A DNA stretch of 58,567 nucleotides, from contig DAISIK010000014.1 of assembly GCA_036822055.1 (NCBI GenBank), positions 1 through 58,567 of the forward strand, written 5' to 3'. Positions 50,665 through 58,567 of this stretch are shown piece by piece; position 1 is the stretch's first letter; each line of letters opens with the position of its first letter. A program made the translations under genes and the position numbers. Source of the DNA: DAISIK01 sp036822055 (GTDB lineage: Bacteria; Verrucomicrobiota; Verrucomicrobiia; Opitutales; Puniceicoccaceae). Below the pieces are notes generated by a model. That model was not told where the DNA came from and ran no database searches. It saw only the letters and a program-made list of their open reading frames with translations.

Positions 50665-52167
50665 TCAGAGCATAGTTTCGGCCATCGAAACAGCTTTCAG
50701 GAGACCCTTGGCTTTATTGATGGTTTCCTCGTATTCCAAGCCGGGGTTAGAATCGGCCACGACACCTGCTCCAGACTGAATCAGGACGGTTTGATCGCGC
50801 ATGACAGCAGTGCGGATGGTGATGCAGGAATCGTGGTTGCCGTCGTAGGAAAAGTAGCCGAGGGCACCCGAGTAAGGACCGCGGCAGCAGGGCTCTAGGC
50901 TATTGATGATCTGCATGGCGCGGATTTTGGGGGCTCCTGAGACGGTCCCGGCTGGAAAGGTTGCGCGGAGAAGGTCGAAGGCGTCTTGGTCGGAGCGGAT
51001 TCTTCCTGTGACGTCGGAGACGATGTGCATGACGTGGGAATACTTCTCGATGTGCATGAATGCTTCGACCTGGACGGACCCGATTTCGCAGACGCGTCCG
51101 ATGTCGTTCCGGGCGAGGTCGACCAGCATGAGGTGTTCGGCGCACTCTTTTTCGTCGGCGAGGAGGTCTTTTTCCAGAGCGGCGTCTTCGGCAGGGTTTT
51201 TCCCCCGAGGCCGGGTGCCGGCTATTGGTTTGATATGTACCTGGTTCCCGGTAAGGCGGACGTGGACTTCAGGGGAGGCTCCGATCAAGCTAAAGTCCTC
51301 CGTTTCGAAGAGGAACATGTAAGGGGAGGGATTGATGGTGCGAAGAGCCCGGTAGAGATCGAGTGGCGATCCTGCGAATCTATGGGCAAAGCGCTGGGAG
51401 AGTACCCCCTGGATGATGTCGCCGGCTTTAATATATTCCTGGATCCGGCGGACAGCTGCCTCAAACTCGGGGCGCTCAAAGTTGCCATGGGGAACCGGCA
51501 GGATGGGGACTTCCTGCAAGGGGGTGGGTGGCAGTGGATTGGGTTGAGCGAGGCAGGCAGCGATCGATTGAATCTCCTCCACTGCTTGGGCATAAGCATC
51601 ACCGGGACTTTTTTCGGACAGATGGGCGCAGACGCAGATACGCATGGTCTGCCTCGCACTGTCGAAAATGACAACGGTGTCGGTAAAGAGGAAATAGAGG
51701 AGCGGGAGTTGATCCGGATCGGTGTCGGCCGGAAGGACAGAGGGCTCGATTCGGTTGACGTATTCGTAACCGAGAAAACCAACCGCACCGCCGAAAAAGG
51801 GCGGCATTCCGTCGATCGGTACGGGTGAGATTGCTGCAAATTCTTCCTCGAGCAGTCGAAGAGGGTCGGCTGGAGTGGTCACGGTGATCGGGCTAAAGCC
51901 CGACTCGAGGATGCGGGTACTTTCGGGCCCGCAGGCGATGATCTTGCGCGGGTGACAGCCGATAAAACTGTAGCGGCTGATTTGCTCGCCACCGGAGATG
52001 GATTCGAAGAGGAAGGCAGGGTTTCTCGAGCGCAGTTTGGCAAAGGCGGAAACCGGGGTGTCGCGATCGGCGAGTAGCTCGGCGTAGACCGGGATCAAAT
52101 TTCCGTGGCGAGCGAGGGATAGAAACTCCTCGGCAGAAGGTGCGAAACGAAGTGATGAACTGCCCAT
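50665..52167 (-). CDS. trpE: Anthranilate synthase component I
   Basis: TrpE makes anthranilate from chorismate for tryptophan synthesis, with glutamine amidotransferase TrpG as partner. The 500-residue product has the N-terminal domain with the feedback-site region AFLFESISGGEQISRYSFIG and the chorismate-binding domain with GDIIQGVLSQRFA, PYMFLFETEDFSLIGASPE, IAGTRPRGKNPAEDAALEKD, LVDLARNDIGRVC and ATFPAGTVSGAPKIRAMQII. The Lys-Pro-Ile-Ala-Gly-Thr motif separates it from isochorismate synthases. ATG 52167 is used because family alignment starts just after it. trpG and the other trp genes are not in the window. It does not overlap its neighbours. Confidence 0.95.
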   Translation of the reverse strand: MGSSSLRFAPSAEEFLSLARHGNLIPVYAELLADRDTPVSAFAKLRSRNPAFLFESISGGEQISRYSFIGCHPRKIIACGPESTRILESGFSPITVTTPADPLRLLEEEFAAISPVPIDGMPPFFGGAVGFLGYEYVNRIEPSVLPADTDPDQLPLLYFLFTDTVVIFDSARQTMRICVCAHLSEKSPGDAYAQAVEEIQSIAACLAQPNPLPPTPLQEVPILPVPHGNFERPEFEAAVRRIQEYIKAGDIIQGVLSQRFAHRFAGSPLDLYRALRTINPSPYMFLFETEDFSLIGASPEVHVRLTGNQVHIKPIAGTRPRGKNPAEDAALEKDLLADEKECAEHLMLVDLARNDIGRVCEIGSVQVEAFMHIEKYSHVMHIVSDVTGRIRSDQDAFDLLRATFPAGTVSGAPKIRAMQIINSLEPCCRGPYSGALGYFSYDGNHDSCITIRTAVMRDQTVLIQSGAGVVADSNPGLEYEETINKAKGLLKAVSMAETML

Positions 52168-52278
52168 AGCGATGAGAATCAAGAGTGTGGCGGAGGCGGG
52201 CTGGAGCAATGGCTAAAATGGGCTGGTGAACGATCCAAGCCCCTGACCGCTCTGAGTTTGGGACCGATTGAGAAGGAT

Positions 52279-53658
52279 TCAGCGACCCATTCCAGGGAAG
52301 CCACCAGGAAAACCGGCCAAATCGCTACCGCCTTCGGCACCCATTTTCCCGCCCAGGGCTTTCATCATTTTTTTGCCTTTGGAACCCCTCATCTGCCGCA
52401 TCATTTTCTGCATTTGGGTGAACTGTTTGAGGAGTTGATTTACATCTTTAACCTGGGTTCCGCTCCCGTTGGCGATCCGCATGCGTCGGCTCCCGTTGAG
52501 GATGCGGGGATTGCGTCGCTCCTTCTTGGTCATGGAGAGGATAATGGCCTCGGTTCGGCCCATGGCGCTTTGCTCCCTGTCCCCAAATTGCACGCCGCTC
52601 ATGCCAGGTAGCATTCTGAGGATGGACCCCATGGAGCCCATTTTCTTCACCTGCTTCATCTGGGAAAGGAAATCCTCAAGGTCGAACTCGGCCCGCTGCA
52701 TTTTCTCGGCGAGCCGTTCGGCTTCGGCGGCGTCGACCGTGGCTTGGGCCTTTTCAACGAGAGAAACGACGTCGCCCATCCCGAGGATCCGGGAGGCCAT
52801 TCGGTCGGGGTGAAAGACGTCCAGGGCATCAAGCTTTTCGCCAAAGCCCGCGAATTTTATGGGCACCCCGGTAATTTCTTTCATGGAGAGGGCGGCACCT
52901 CCGCGGGCGTCTCCATCGAGTTTAGTGAGGACGATGCCAGAGAGGGCAACCGCCTCGTGAAAGTGGGTTGCCACGTTGACGGCCTCCTGGCCGAGGGCGG
53001 CATCCGCGACGAGCAGGATCTCGTCGGGGCGGACACGATCCTTCAATTCCTGGATTTCGCCAATCAGGTCGTGGTCGATTTGGAGGCGGCCGGCGGTATC
53101 GAAAATGAGGAGGTCGTGGCCAGCTTCGGAGGCCTCGCGCAGCATTTGCTTGCCGATGGCTGGAACATCCCTGGATTGCCGGTTGGCGAAGAAGCCAAAA
53201 CTCCCCTGTTTGGCCAATTGCTCCAATTGGTCGATGGCGGCGGGGCGGTAGACATCGCAGGCAATGAGGGCAGGTTTGTAGCCCTTTTTAGAAAGAAGAA
53301 GGGCAAGTTTGGCGCTGGTGGTCGTTTTTCCAGAGCCGTGAAGGCCGACCATCATTATCTTGAGGGGCCGCTTGTTGAGGAGCTCGGTCGAGCCTTCGCC
53401 GAGCAGGCGGACGAGTTCGTCGTTGATTATTTTAACAACCTGCTGTCCGGGGGTGACGGAGGAGAGGACGTCTGTCCCGACTACCGTGGCCTTAACGCGG
53501 GAAACAAATTCGCGAGCTACCTTGAAGTGTACATCAGCCGAAAGCAGGGCCGTGCGCACTTCTTTGAGCGCTTCCTCCATATTCGCTTCGGAGAGTTTTC
53601 CTACTCCACGGAGGTTGCGCATCGCCTTGCCAAGGCGCTCGGTGAGGGAATCAAACAT
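52279..53658 (-). CDS. ffh: Signal recognition particle protein Ffh
   Basis: Ffh binds signal sequences and 4.5S RNA and delivers ribosomes to FtsY. The 459-residue product has the N domain (MFDSLTERLGKAMRNLRGVG), the GTPase domain with the P-loop MMVGLHGSGKTTTSAKLALL, ACDVYRPAAIDQLEQLA, FDTAGRLQIDHDLIGE and VLTKLDGDARGGAALSM, and the Met-rich M domain (FLSQMKQVKKMGSMGSILRM, then RILNGSRRMRIANGSGTQVK, the RNA-binding region). The C-terminal Met/Gly-rich tail is typical. Length is normal. No 4.5S RNA gene is visible nearby. The gene ends 9 bases after the regulator gene on the same strand. Confidence 0.98.
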   Translation of the reverse strand: MFDSLTERLGKAMRNLRGVGKLSEANMEEALKEVRTALLSADVHFKVAREFVSRVKATVVGTDVLSSVTPGQQVVKIINDELVRLLGEGSTELLNKRPLKIMMVGLHGSGKTTTSAKLALLLSKKGYKPALIACDVYRPAAIDQLEQLAKQGSFGFFANRQSRDVPAIGKQMLREASEAGHDLLIFDTAGRLQIDHDLIGEIQELKDRVRPDEILLVADAALGQEAVNVATHFHEAVALSGIVLTKLDGDARGGAALSMKEITGVPIKFAGFGEKLDALDVFHPDRMASRILGMGDVVSLVEKAQATVDAAEAERLAEKMQRAEFDLEDFLSQMKQVKKMGSMGSILRMLPGMSGVQFGDREQSAMGRTEAIILSMTKKERRNPRILNGSRRMRIANGSGTQVKDVNQLLKQFTQMQKMMRQMRGSKGKKMMKALGGKMGAEGGSDLAGFPGGFPGMGR

Positions 53659-53667
53659 GGAGCTGAT

Positions 53668-54429
53668 CTAAGGTGAAGAAGATGCAGGTTTCAATCTGGT
53701 TTTCCGATAGGCGGAGGGGGAGACCCCGGTTTCACGTTTGAAGGCACGGGTGAAGGCGGCCGGACTCTCGTAGCCACACTCAATGGCCACCTCGGAGACG
53801 TTGAGGGGGCTGACCTGGAGGAGTTGGGTGGCCTTGGAAAGACGCAAGCGCTGGAGGAAGTGCCCCGCAGAAATGTGGAAATGCTGGCGGAATCGGCGGT
53901 TGAGGGTGGCAATCGACATCCCGGCCAGGGAGGCGAGTTGGGGTACCTGAAGCCCCTCGGAAAGGCGGTGGCGGGCCGTTTCGATGAGGCGGCCGAGGGT
54001 TTGGTACGGGGAGGGAAGGGGGCGATGAAATGGATCGAGCGGAAGCGAGATCCCGGTGGTGGCGATGATTTCACCGCTCGCCGGGTGCCAGACGGGGAAT
54101 TTGCTGGTTAACCGCCATTCCAGCCCGCCGAGAGGGCTGGCCAGGAGTTCGTATTTTCCCCGGATTGCTTCTCCCGTTTCGAGGACCCGAAGGTCGTCGG
54201 CAGCGAAGACTCGAGCGAGTTCCGAGAAATAAAGTTCGGCATCGGTGCGCCCGAGTACCTGCTCGGGGGGGAGTTTGACGCGCCTGGCAAAGGTTTGGTT
54301 GATGGCAACGAGTTCCAGGCGACGGTTTTTGACCCAGAAAAGGGTTTCGGGAAGATCGGCAACAAGTTGCACAAGGGCGTGGACGAGTCCATCGGACGGG
54401 AGATCGAACTGTGGATCCTGGAAGATCAT
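53668..54429 (-). CDS. PAS-domain AraC-family regulator, likely regulator of xylAB
   Basis: The 253-residue protein combines an N-terminal PAS-like domain (LPETLFWVKNRRLELVAINQ, RTDAELYFSELARVFAADDL) with a C-terminal AraC-type double helix-turn-helix (SLAGMSIATLNRRFRQHFHI, then VSEVAIECGYESPAAFTRAF and ETGVSPSAYR). AraC-type xylose regulators usually sense sugar through a periplasmic-binding-like domain. A PAS sensor is unusual for this setting and hints at a different signal. ATG 54429 is preferred as the PAS fold begins soon after. It is divergent from xylA, with 105 bases between starts holding an inverted repeat, so autoregulated control of both promoters is likely. Confidence 0.87.
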   Translation of the reverse strand: MIFQDPQFDLPSDGLVHALVQLVADLPETLFWVKNRRLELVAINQTFARRVKLPPEQVLGRTDAELYFSELARVFAADDLRVLETGEAIRGKYELLASPLGGLEWRLTSKFPVWHPASGEIIATTGISLPLDPFHRPLPSPYQTLGRLIETARHRLSEGLQVPQLASLAGMSIATLNRRFRQHFHISAGHFLQRLRLSKATQLLQVSPLNVSEVAIECGYESPAAFTRAFKRETGVSPSAYRKTRLKPASSSP

Positions 54430-54448
54430 AGCTTGATCGAAAGTGCAA

Positions 54449-54477
54449 AGAATATGCCGCGCACGGCAAGGCATTCT
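54449..54477 (+). promoter_or_regulatory. Imperfect inverted repeat in the xylA/regulator divergent region
   Basis: AGAATATGCCG and CGGCAAGGCATTCT form an interrupted inverted repeat. TGCAAA also occurs at 54444-54449 and again near 54505, giving a direct repeat of the kind AraC dimers bind. Both lie between divergent starts. No protein-binding data are available from the sequence. Confidence 0.4.
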
Positions 54478-54534
54478 GAATCGAAAATCGGTAGAATAGT
54501 CTTTTGCAAATCCCTAACCCCCGAGCGTATTCCC

Positions 54535-55842
54535 ATGAGCGATTATTTTAACTTGCCGAAAATTCCTTTTGAAGGACCCACTTCACGCAACCTGCTGGCG
54601 TTCCGGCACTATAACCCCGAGGAGGTGGTTGAAGGGAAGACGATGCGCGAGCATCTACGATTCGCCGCTCCCTACTGGCATGTAATGCGCAACGGGCTGG
54701 CCGATCCATTTGGGGTTGGTACGGCCTTGATGCCATGGGACGATGGAAGTGATAGCTTGGAGAATGCCCTCCGGCGGGTGGATGTCTTCTTCGAATTTTT
54801 GGACAAGATCGGGATCGACTTTTATTGCTGGCACGATCGCGACATAGCCCCGGAGATGGGTGACCTTGGAAAAAGCAACGAACTCTTCGATGCGGTGATC
54901 GAGCGACTGAAGGCCAGGCAGGAGGCCCACGCGAAGCAGCTTCTTTGGGGAACGGCCTGCCTTTTCAGTCATCCGCGCTACGCCCATGGGGCAGCAACCT
55001 CGCCCGATTTCAGTGTTTTCTCCTACGCCGCGGCACAGGTCAAGAAAGCCCTTGATGGGACGCTGGCCCTCGGCGGCTTGGGCTACACTTTCTGGGGCGG
55101 GCGCGAGGGCTACGGCTCACTGCTGAACACGGATATGAGGCGGGAGCTGGATCACCTGGCGCGCTTCCTTCACCTGGCCGTCGATTACAAGTTGAAAATC
55201 GGTTTTGAAGGGCCCTTCTACATCGAGCCCAAGCCGAGGGAGCCCTCGACCCACCAATACGATTCAGATGCCGCAGCTTGCCTTAACTTCCTGCGCGAGT
55301 ATGGATTGATGGAGCACTTCCGCCTGAACATTGAGACCAATCACGCGGAGCTGGCCGGGCACACCGTGGAGCACGAACTGGTCGTGGCGGCCAACGCCGG
55401 GATGCTCGGTAGCATCGACGCCAATCGGGGGGATCAGTTGATCGGATGGGATACAGACCAGTTCCCGACCAATATCTACCAGACCACCCAGGTGATGCTG
55501 GTGGTTTTGGGAATGGGCGGATTCACGACCGGAGGACTTAATTTTGATGCCAAGCGTCGACGGGAGTCCCACGAACCGGAAGATCTCTTCCACGCACACA
55601 TTGGAGGGATGGATGCCTTCGCGCGCGGACTGAAGATTGCGGCGGCCATTCGGGCAGATGGGAGGCTGGCTGAATTTGTCCAGAAGCGCTACGCGAGTTT
55701 CGACTCCGGAGCGGGGGCTCGTTTCGAGAAAGGGGAACTCTCTCTTGAGGACCTTGAACGAATTGCCTTGGAAAACGGCGAGCCGATGCTTGCCTCAGGG
55801 CGTCAAGAGATGCTGGAGAACCTGATCAACACCTTCCTCTAA
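54535..55842 (+). CDS. xylA: Xylose isomerase
   Basis: XylA converts D-xylose to D-xylulose. From ATG 54535 the product has 435 residues, the length of the class II enzymes. It starts with MSDYFNLPKIPFEGPTSRN and has the class II marks FYCWHDRDIAPEMGDL (active His), YTFWGGREGYGSLLNTDM, IGFEGPFYIEPKPREPSTHQ, LNIETNHAELAGHTVEHELV (metal ligands), SIDANRGDQLIGWDTDQFPT and GLNFDAKRRRES. A longer frame upstream overlaps the regulator gene in the opposite strand and is not coding. The kinase xylB follows after 13 bases in the same operon. Confidence 0.97.
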   Translation: MSDYFNLPKIPFEGPTSRNLLAFRHYNPEEVVEGKTMREHLRFAAPYWHVMRNGLADPFGVGTALMPWDDGSDSLENALRRVDVFFEFLDKIGIDFYCWHDRDIAPEMGDLGKSNELFDAVIERLKARQEAHAKQLLWGTACLFSHPRYAHGAATSPDFSVFSYAAAQVKKALDGTLALGGLGYTFWGGREGYGSLLNTDMRRELDHLARFLHLAVDYKLKIGFEGPFYIEPKPREPSTHQYDSDAAACLNFLREYGLMEHFRLNIETNHAELAGHTVEHELVVAANAGMLGSIDANRGDQLIGWDTDQFPTNIYQTTQVMLVVLGMGGFTTGGLNFDAKRRRESHEPEDLFHAHIGGMDAFARGLKIAAAIRADGRLAEFVQKRYASFDSGAGARFEKGELSLEDLERIALENGEPMLASGRQEMLENLINTFL

Positions 55843-55855
55843 CCCGCTAGCTCCG

Positions 55856-57409
55856 ATGCCTTATTATCTTGGAATCGACGCCTCGACCCAGAGCGTTTCG
55901 GCGATCGTTTTAGACGCGGCGGAGGGAGCAATTGTCGCTGAAGCATCCGTCAATTTCGGTGCTGAACTCCCTCACTACGACGCACCCAACGGGTTCATCT
56001 CCGGAGGGGAGTTGGGTGAAGTGCATGCCGATCCGTTGATGTGGTTGGAGGGTCTGGAGCGTTGCATTGAACGCCTCAAGGAGAAGTCGGTTGACCTTGG
56101 TAAAGTGATTGCATTGAGCGGTGCGGGGCAGCAACACGGGACCGTTTATTTGACGCAAAAGGGGCTGCAAACTTTGCAGGTGCTGGATCCTGCCAGACAG
56201 CTCGTCGATCAGTGGGAAGGGGCGTTTTCCCGGAGCACCTCACCAATCTGGATGGATGTCTCAACCGGAGCGGAGTGTCGGGAGATCGAGAGCGCGCTCG
56301 GGGGTGCGGCAGCGGTCTGCCGGCGGACCGGATCGGTGGCCATCGAGCGATTCAGCGGACCCCAGATCCGCAAGTTTGCGAAGCGTCAGCCGGAAGCGTG
56401 GAAGGCCACGGCGCGGGTCCACCTGGTTAGTTCCTTCCTCAGTTCGGTACTCCTGGGGGGAGACGCCCCGACTGAGCCGGGCGATGCGGCAGGCATGAAC
56501 TTGCTCTCGCTGACGGAAGGTTCCTGGGATGCACAAATGTTGGCGGCTACAGCGCCTGGGCTCGAGGAACGACTGCCAAATTTGGTGCCCTCCCAAACTT
56601 GCCTTGGGACAATCTCAGATTGGTGGGTGCAACGGCACGGATTTTCTCCTGGGGCCAAGGTGTGGGCATGTACAGGGGATAATCCGAGCAGCCTGGTGGG
56701 AATGTTGGCAGCCGAGGCTGGTACAGCGGTGATCAGCCTGGGAACCTCGGATACCTTTTTTGCGGCGATGGAGGCTCCACGAACCGACCCGGCTGGGAGT
56801 GGCCACGTATTTGGAAACCCGCTCGGGGGATGGATGACGCTCCAGTGTTTCATCAATGGCTCCCTCGCTCGGGAAAAGGTTCGTGACGCGGGGGGCTGGA
56901 ATTGGGAAGAGTTTACCCATCTTCTGGATGCAGTAGAAGCCGGGGCAGAGGGATCAAGGATGCTGCCTTTCTTCGGACCAGAGATCAGTCCCCGATTGGA
57001 TGTTGAGGCCCCCCTTGTAGCTGGTCCGATTGCGGATGGCTGGGCCGGGAGCCGCCTGAGTCCTCGTGCCTGCGTCGAGGGGCAGTTTTTGAACATGCGC
57101 CGGGCAACGGCCTGGATGCAGCTCAATCTGGATCGCCTCTACCTGACCGGTGGAGCAGCAGCGAATGATCGCATCGCATCCATCGCGGCGGATGTTTTCG
57201 GGGTTGAGGTCGCCCGCTTGGCAGTTACCGGTTCGGTGGCCCTTGGCGCCGCTTTGAGGGCTCTGCGAGGAGGGGATGAGCTGGGCTTCGATCGGGTGGC
57301 GGCAGCGTTGCGCCGACGCCTGGCAACGTCCAGAATCACCCCGAACCTTGAGCTAAGGAATCTTTACGAAGAGGCAGGTCGGGGAATCGAGCAACTTTTG
57401 GAGATTTAA
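55856..57409 (+). CDS. xylB: Xylulokinase (FGGY family)
   Basis: XylB phosphorylates D-xylulose to feed the pentose phosphate pathway. The 517-residue protein starts MPYYLGIDASTQSVSAIVLD with the FGGY phosphate-1 site. It has IALSGAGQQHGTVYL, a conserved substrate loop, and SPIWMDVSTGAECREIE. Later motifs are CTGDNPSSLVGMLAAEAGTA and VISLGTSDTFFA for phosphate-2, then DRLYLTGGAAANDRIASIAA and VAVTGSVALGAALRA-like ARLAVTGSVALGAALRALRG at the adenosine site. It lies 13 bases after xylA. No xylose transporter is in the window. It ends six bases from the convergent methyltransferase gene. Confidence 0.94.
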   Translation: MPYYLGIDASTQSVSAIVLDAAEGAIVAEASVNFGAELPHYDAPNGFISGGELGEVHADPLMWLEGLERCIERLKEKSVDLGKVIALSGAGQQHGTVYLTQKGLQTLQVLDPARQLVDQWEGAFSRSTSPIWMDVSTGAECREIESALGGAAAVCRRTGSVAIERFSGPQIRKFAKRQPEAWKATARVHLVSSFLSSVLLGGDAPTEPGDAAGMNLLSLTEGSWDAQMLAATAPGLEERLPNLVPSQTCLGTISDWWVQRHGFSPGAKVWACTGDNPSSLVGMLAAEAGTAVISLGTSDTFFAAMEAPRTDPAGSGHVFGNPLGGWMTLQCFINGSLAREKVRDAGGWNWEEFTHLLDAVEAGAEGSRMLPFFGPEISPRLDVEAPLVAGPIADGWAGSRLSPRACVEGQFLNMRRATAWMQLNLDRLYLTGGAAANDRIASIAADVFGVEVARLAVTGSVALGAALRALRGGDELGFDRVAAALRRRLATSRITPNLELRNLYEEAGRGIEQLLEI

Positions 57410-57415
57410 CCCGGA

Positions 57416-57985
57416 CTATTCGGCGACCTCTTTAATCAGGGTCCAAAGGTAGGGTCCCCGGATTGGTTTGGCCGGACGGGGGACACCCTGCCTGGAAAAC
57501 CACTGATCGACCACGTTAGCCTCTTCCCGACCACCGGGATGGTCTGGGTAGACGACAACCGCGAGGCGCCCGGCAGGCAATAGGATTGGAAAGATGGCAT
57601 TGAGTAGGGCAACCGTGGATTCGGGCCGGGTGATGATTGATTTGTCGCCACCAGGAAGATAGCCGAGGTTAACGATGGATGCGCGGAGACCACTCGGGAC
57701 GGGAATGGCTCGTGTGGGGAGATCGGCGTGGTCGAAGGGAAGAAGCTGCAGGCGCCCGAGGGCGTCACGTCCCAGGGATTCGAAAACCCTTAGCTCGGTT
57801 GCCTCGAGGGCGGCGGCTTGCAGATCGAGAGCGTAAACGATGGAGGACGGGCTCGACTCGCGCAGGAGAAAGACCGTATCGAATCCGTTTCCACAGGTAG
57901 CGTCGAGCAGGGGACCAGGCTGGCTGAGGACTGGGCGCAAGAAGGCATGAGCCTCCTGAATGGGTCTGGACGGGCGAGCAGTCAC
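57416..57985 (-). CDS. MnmM/YtqB-like class I SAM-dependent methyltransferase
   Basis: Members of this family (rRNA_methylase, PF06962) include MnmM, which methylates the nm5s2U wobble base of tRNA in some Firmicutes. The 189-residue product has PLLDATCGNGFDTVFLLRES as the SAM-binding motif I and IVNLGYLPGGDKSI, the strong mark of this family with conserved Asn-Leu-Gly-Tyr-Leu-Pro-Gly-Gly-Asp-Lys. VVVYPDHPGGREEANVVDQW follows. Length is typical. Function as a tRNA enzyme is transferred from the family and is not proved here. It is convergent with xylB. Confidence 0.9.
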   Translation of the reverse strand: MTARPSRPIQEAHAFLRPVLSQPGPLLDATCGNGFDTVFLLRESSPSSIVYALDLQAAALEATELRVFESLGRDALGRLQLLPFDHADLPTRAIPVPSGLRASIVNLGYLPGGDKSIITRPESTVALLNAIFPILLPAGRLAVVVYPDHPGGREEANVVDQWFSRQGVPRPAKPIRGPYLWTLIKEVAE

Positions 57986-58021
57986 GGAGAAGGTGAGATC
58001 GAGGGTAGATAGTGCCCTTTG

Positions 58022-58327
58022 TTAGTCGATTCGAATTCGCCTTGAAACGCTCAAAAGCCCAATTCCCCCAAATATAAAGGGTGAATAACCAAGCTCTGGA
58101 ATGATTGAATACGATATCCGATCGATATCGCCTCGAAGGGTGATTGGACCTGCAAAAAGATTAAGGCCAGTTTCAGTAAATTCGGTGAGGATTAAAGTTT
58201 TAACTAAAGTCCCAACGCCCAGAGCGGTGCGGGTATTGGCAACGAGAAAGGAATGGGAAAAAGCGCCAGTGCTTTTTTTCGATAAATGCCGCAACCTCGA
58301 ACCGGTCTGGATTGAAGGGCACTTCAA
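58022..58327 (-). pseudogene. C-terminal part of a PEP-CTERM-like protein, frameshifted and truncated
   Basis: The visible frame ends in I-P-E-L-G, a hydrophobic stretch (YSPFIFGGIGLLSVS) and a basic end (RRIRID), which looks like a variant exosortase sorting tail. The preceding part (VGTLVKTLILTEFTETGLNL, FAGPITLRGDIDRISYSIIP) is beta-rich. The frame has no good start: TTG 58327 directly follows a stop. Removing one base from the T7 tract at 58273-58279 would link this part to another open frame (LIEVPFNPDRFEVAAFIEK). Farther upstream lies sequence that looks like the beginning of a transposase gene, so the 5' end of the gene is probably cut away by the insertion. Confidence 0.6.
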
Positions 58328-58368
58328 TTAACCTCGTCATCTTCGCTGCTGTCGTGGAATCCTGATCC

Positions 58369-58567
58369 ATGCGCGTGAAGAGCGGAAGCAAGTAGCGCAA
58401 CATCTTCGACACCTTCAGCTACGTGGACACGATGGCAGCGCGCAAGTCGAGCCTTGAGCGGCTCGGTATCATTGGCTGGGAGGGCTTCCGCTCGAACCTT
58501 CTCAAGCACCTTGCCTACGACGATCAATCCCGCGGTGGCAGACCTCCATGGTGTCCGGTTCTGATGC
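58369..58567 (+). mobile_element. 5' part of an IS5-family-type transposase gene, cut by the window end, with an in-frame stop
   Basis: Plus-strand translation from ATG 58369 gives MRVKSGSK, a TAG at 58393, then NIFDTFSYVDTMAARKSSLE, RLGIIGWEGFRSNLLKHLAY and RGGRPPWCPVLM at the edge. The GGRPPxxPVLM motif and the order of the N-terminal segment match IS5-group transposases. The stop could be a real mutation, or translation may begin at GTG 58423 or ATG 58432. The element abuts the broken sorting-tail gene on its left. A repeated IS at a contig end is a common cause of assembly breaks. Confidence 0.65.

Noticed and set aside
52744..53676. Plus-strand open frame of 310 codons
   Set aside because: It is antisense to ffh and shows no recognisable domain.
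54295..54534. Longer N-terminus for xylA
   Set aside because: The upstream open frame overlaps the divergent regulator gene; family alignment and the MSDYF start place the beginning at 54535.
1..58567. CRISPR arrays, tRNA or rRNA genes
   Set aside because: I looked for regularly spaced direct repeats and cloverleaf patterns in all intergenic spaces and found none, though a computational scan would be more sensitive.

Overview
The window looks like chromosomal sequence from a Gram-negative member of the Verrucomicrobiota, most likely Opitutae/Puniceicoccales-like. This is inferred from gene content: several PEP-CTERM-type sorting tails with a dedicated pair of exosortases, a TonB-dependent receptor with ExbB/ExbD, a split heptose pathway (rfaE1 and gmhB as separate genes), a very small envelope lipoprotein with a W-S-R-P-A-S-W-E-G motif, and xylose isomerase/xylulokinase. 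It contains one 100-base N gap (1819-1918) and ends inside a transposase-like gene, so it is probably part of a draft or metagenomic contig. I see no tRNA, rRNA or CRISPR array.

Layout. 1-1379 holds a polyprenyl sugar-phosphate transferase cut by the left edge, followed by a PEP-CTERM gene broken by the gap and a stretch with no convincing gene (1919-2813). 2814-9165 is housekeeping: rpsU, a solitary circularly permuted ATP-grasp/alpha-E fusion, uracil-DNA glycosylase overlapping ribE, sufE and a family 4 glycosyltransferase. 9243-10533 is an ECF sigma/anti-sigma pair. 10800-15653 is a thiol and copper/cytochrome-oxidase maturation cluster (DsbD-like, Sco, a His-rich repeat protein, CtaG). 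15799-19423 reads leftward: Xaa-Pro peptidase, rfaE1, gmhB, and metF behind a long palindrome. 19466-20956 carries a DUF192 lipoprotein, a NusG/RfaH-like factor and a rhodanese. 21069-23322 is a FecA-like TonB receptor with a frameshift in a G tract. 23548-31589 reads leftward: a PpiD-like chaperone, ilvD, pgi, a coiled-coil membrane protein, a small lipoprotein, rsmI and ppx/gppA.

31870-42761 is the most distinctive part. It has a zinc-ribbon protein, a PEP-CTERM protein, a PhnD-like binding protein whose signal peptide is out of frame with any start codon, and then a leftward locus: a protein with an unusual V-P-E-F sorting tail, a 185-nt spacer rich in hairpins, two membrane-anchored TPR proteins in tandem, and two translationally coupled exosortases, each carrying an EpsI-like C-terminal domain. 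My reading is that this is a self-contained, duplicated exosortase system that probably sorts surface or exopolysaccharide-associated proteins. This is inference and has not been demonstrated.

42914-47978 has a zinc peptidase, a P-loop ATPase interrupted by two membrane segments, TatD, and an ExbB-ExbD operon whose third gene sits where tonB is often found but has no TonB C-terminal domain. 48125-57985 has gdhA, a primary-type sigma factor, trpE, ffh, a PAS-AraC regulator divergent from xylA-xylB, and an MnmM-like methyltransferase. The right end holds a truncated sorting-tail protein next to the start of an IS5-type transposase. Three probable frameshifts (22812-22817, 33700-33705, 58273-58279) are each repaired by removing one base from a homopolymer, which points to systematic homopolymer over-calling or, less likely, slipped-strand variation.
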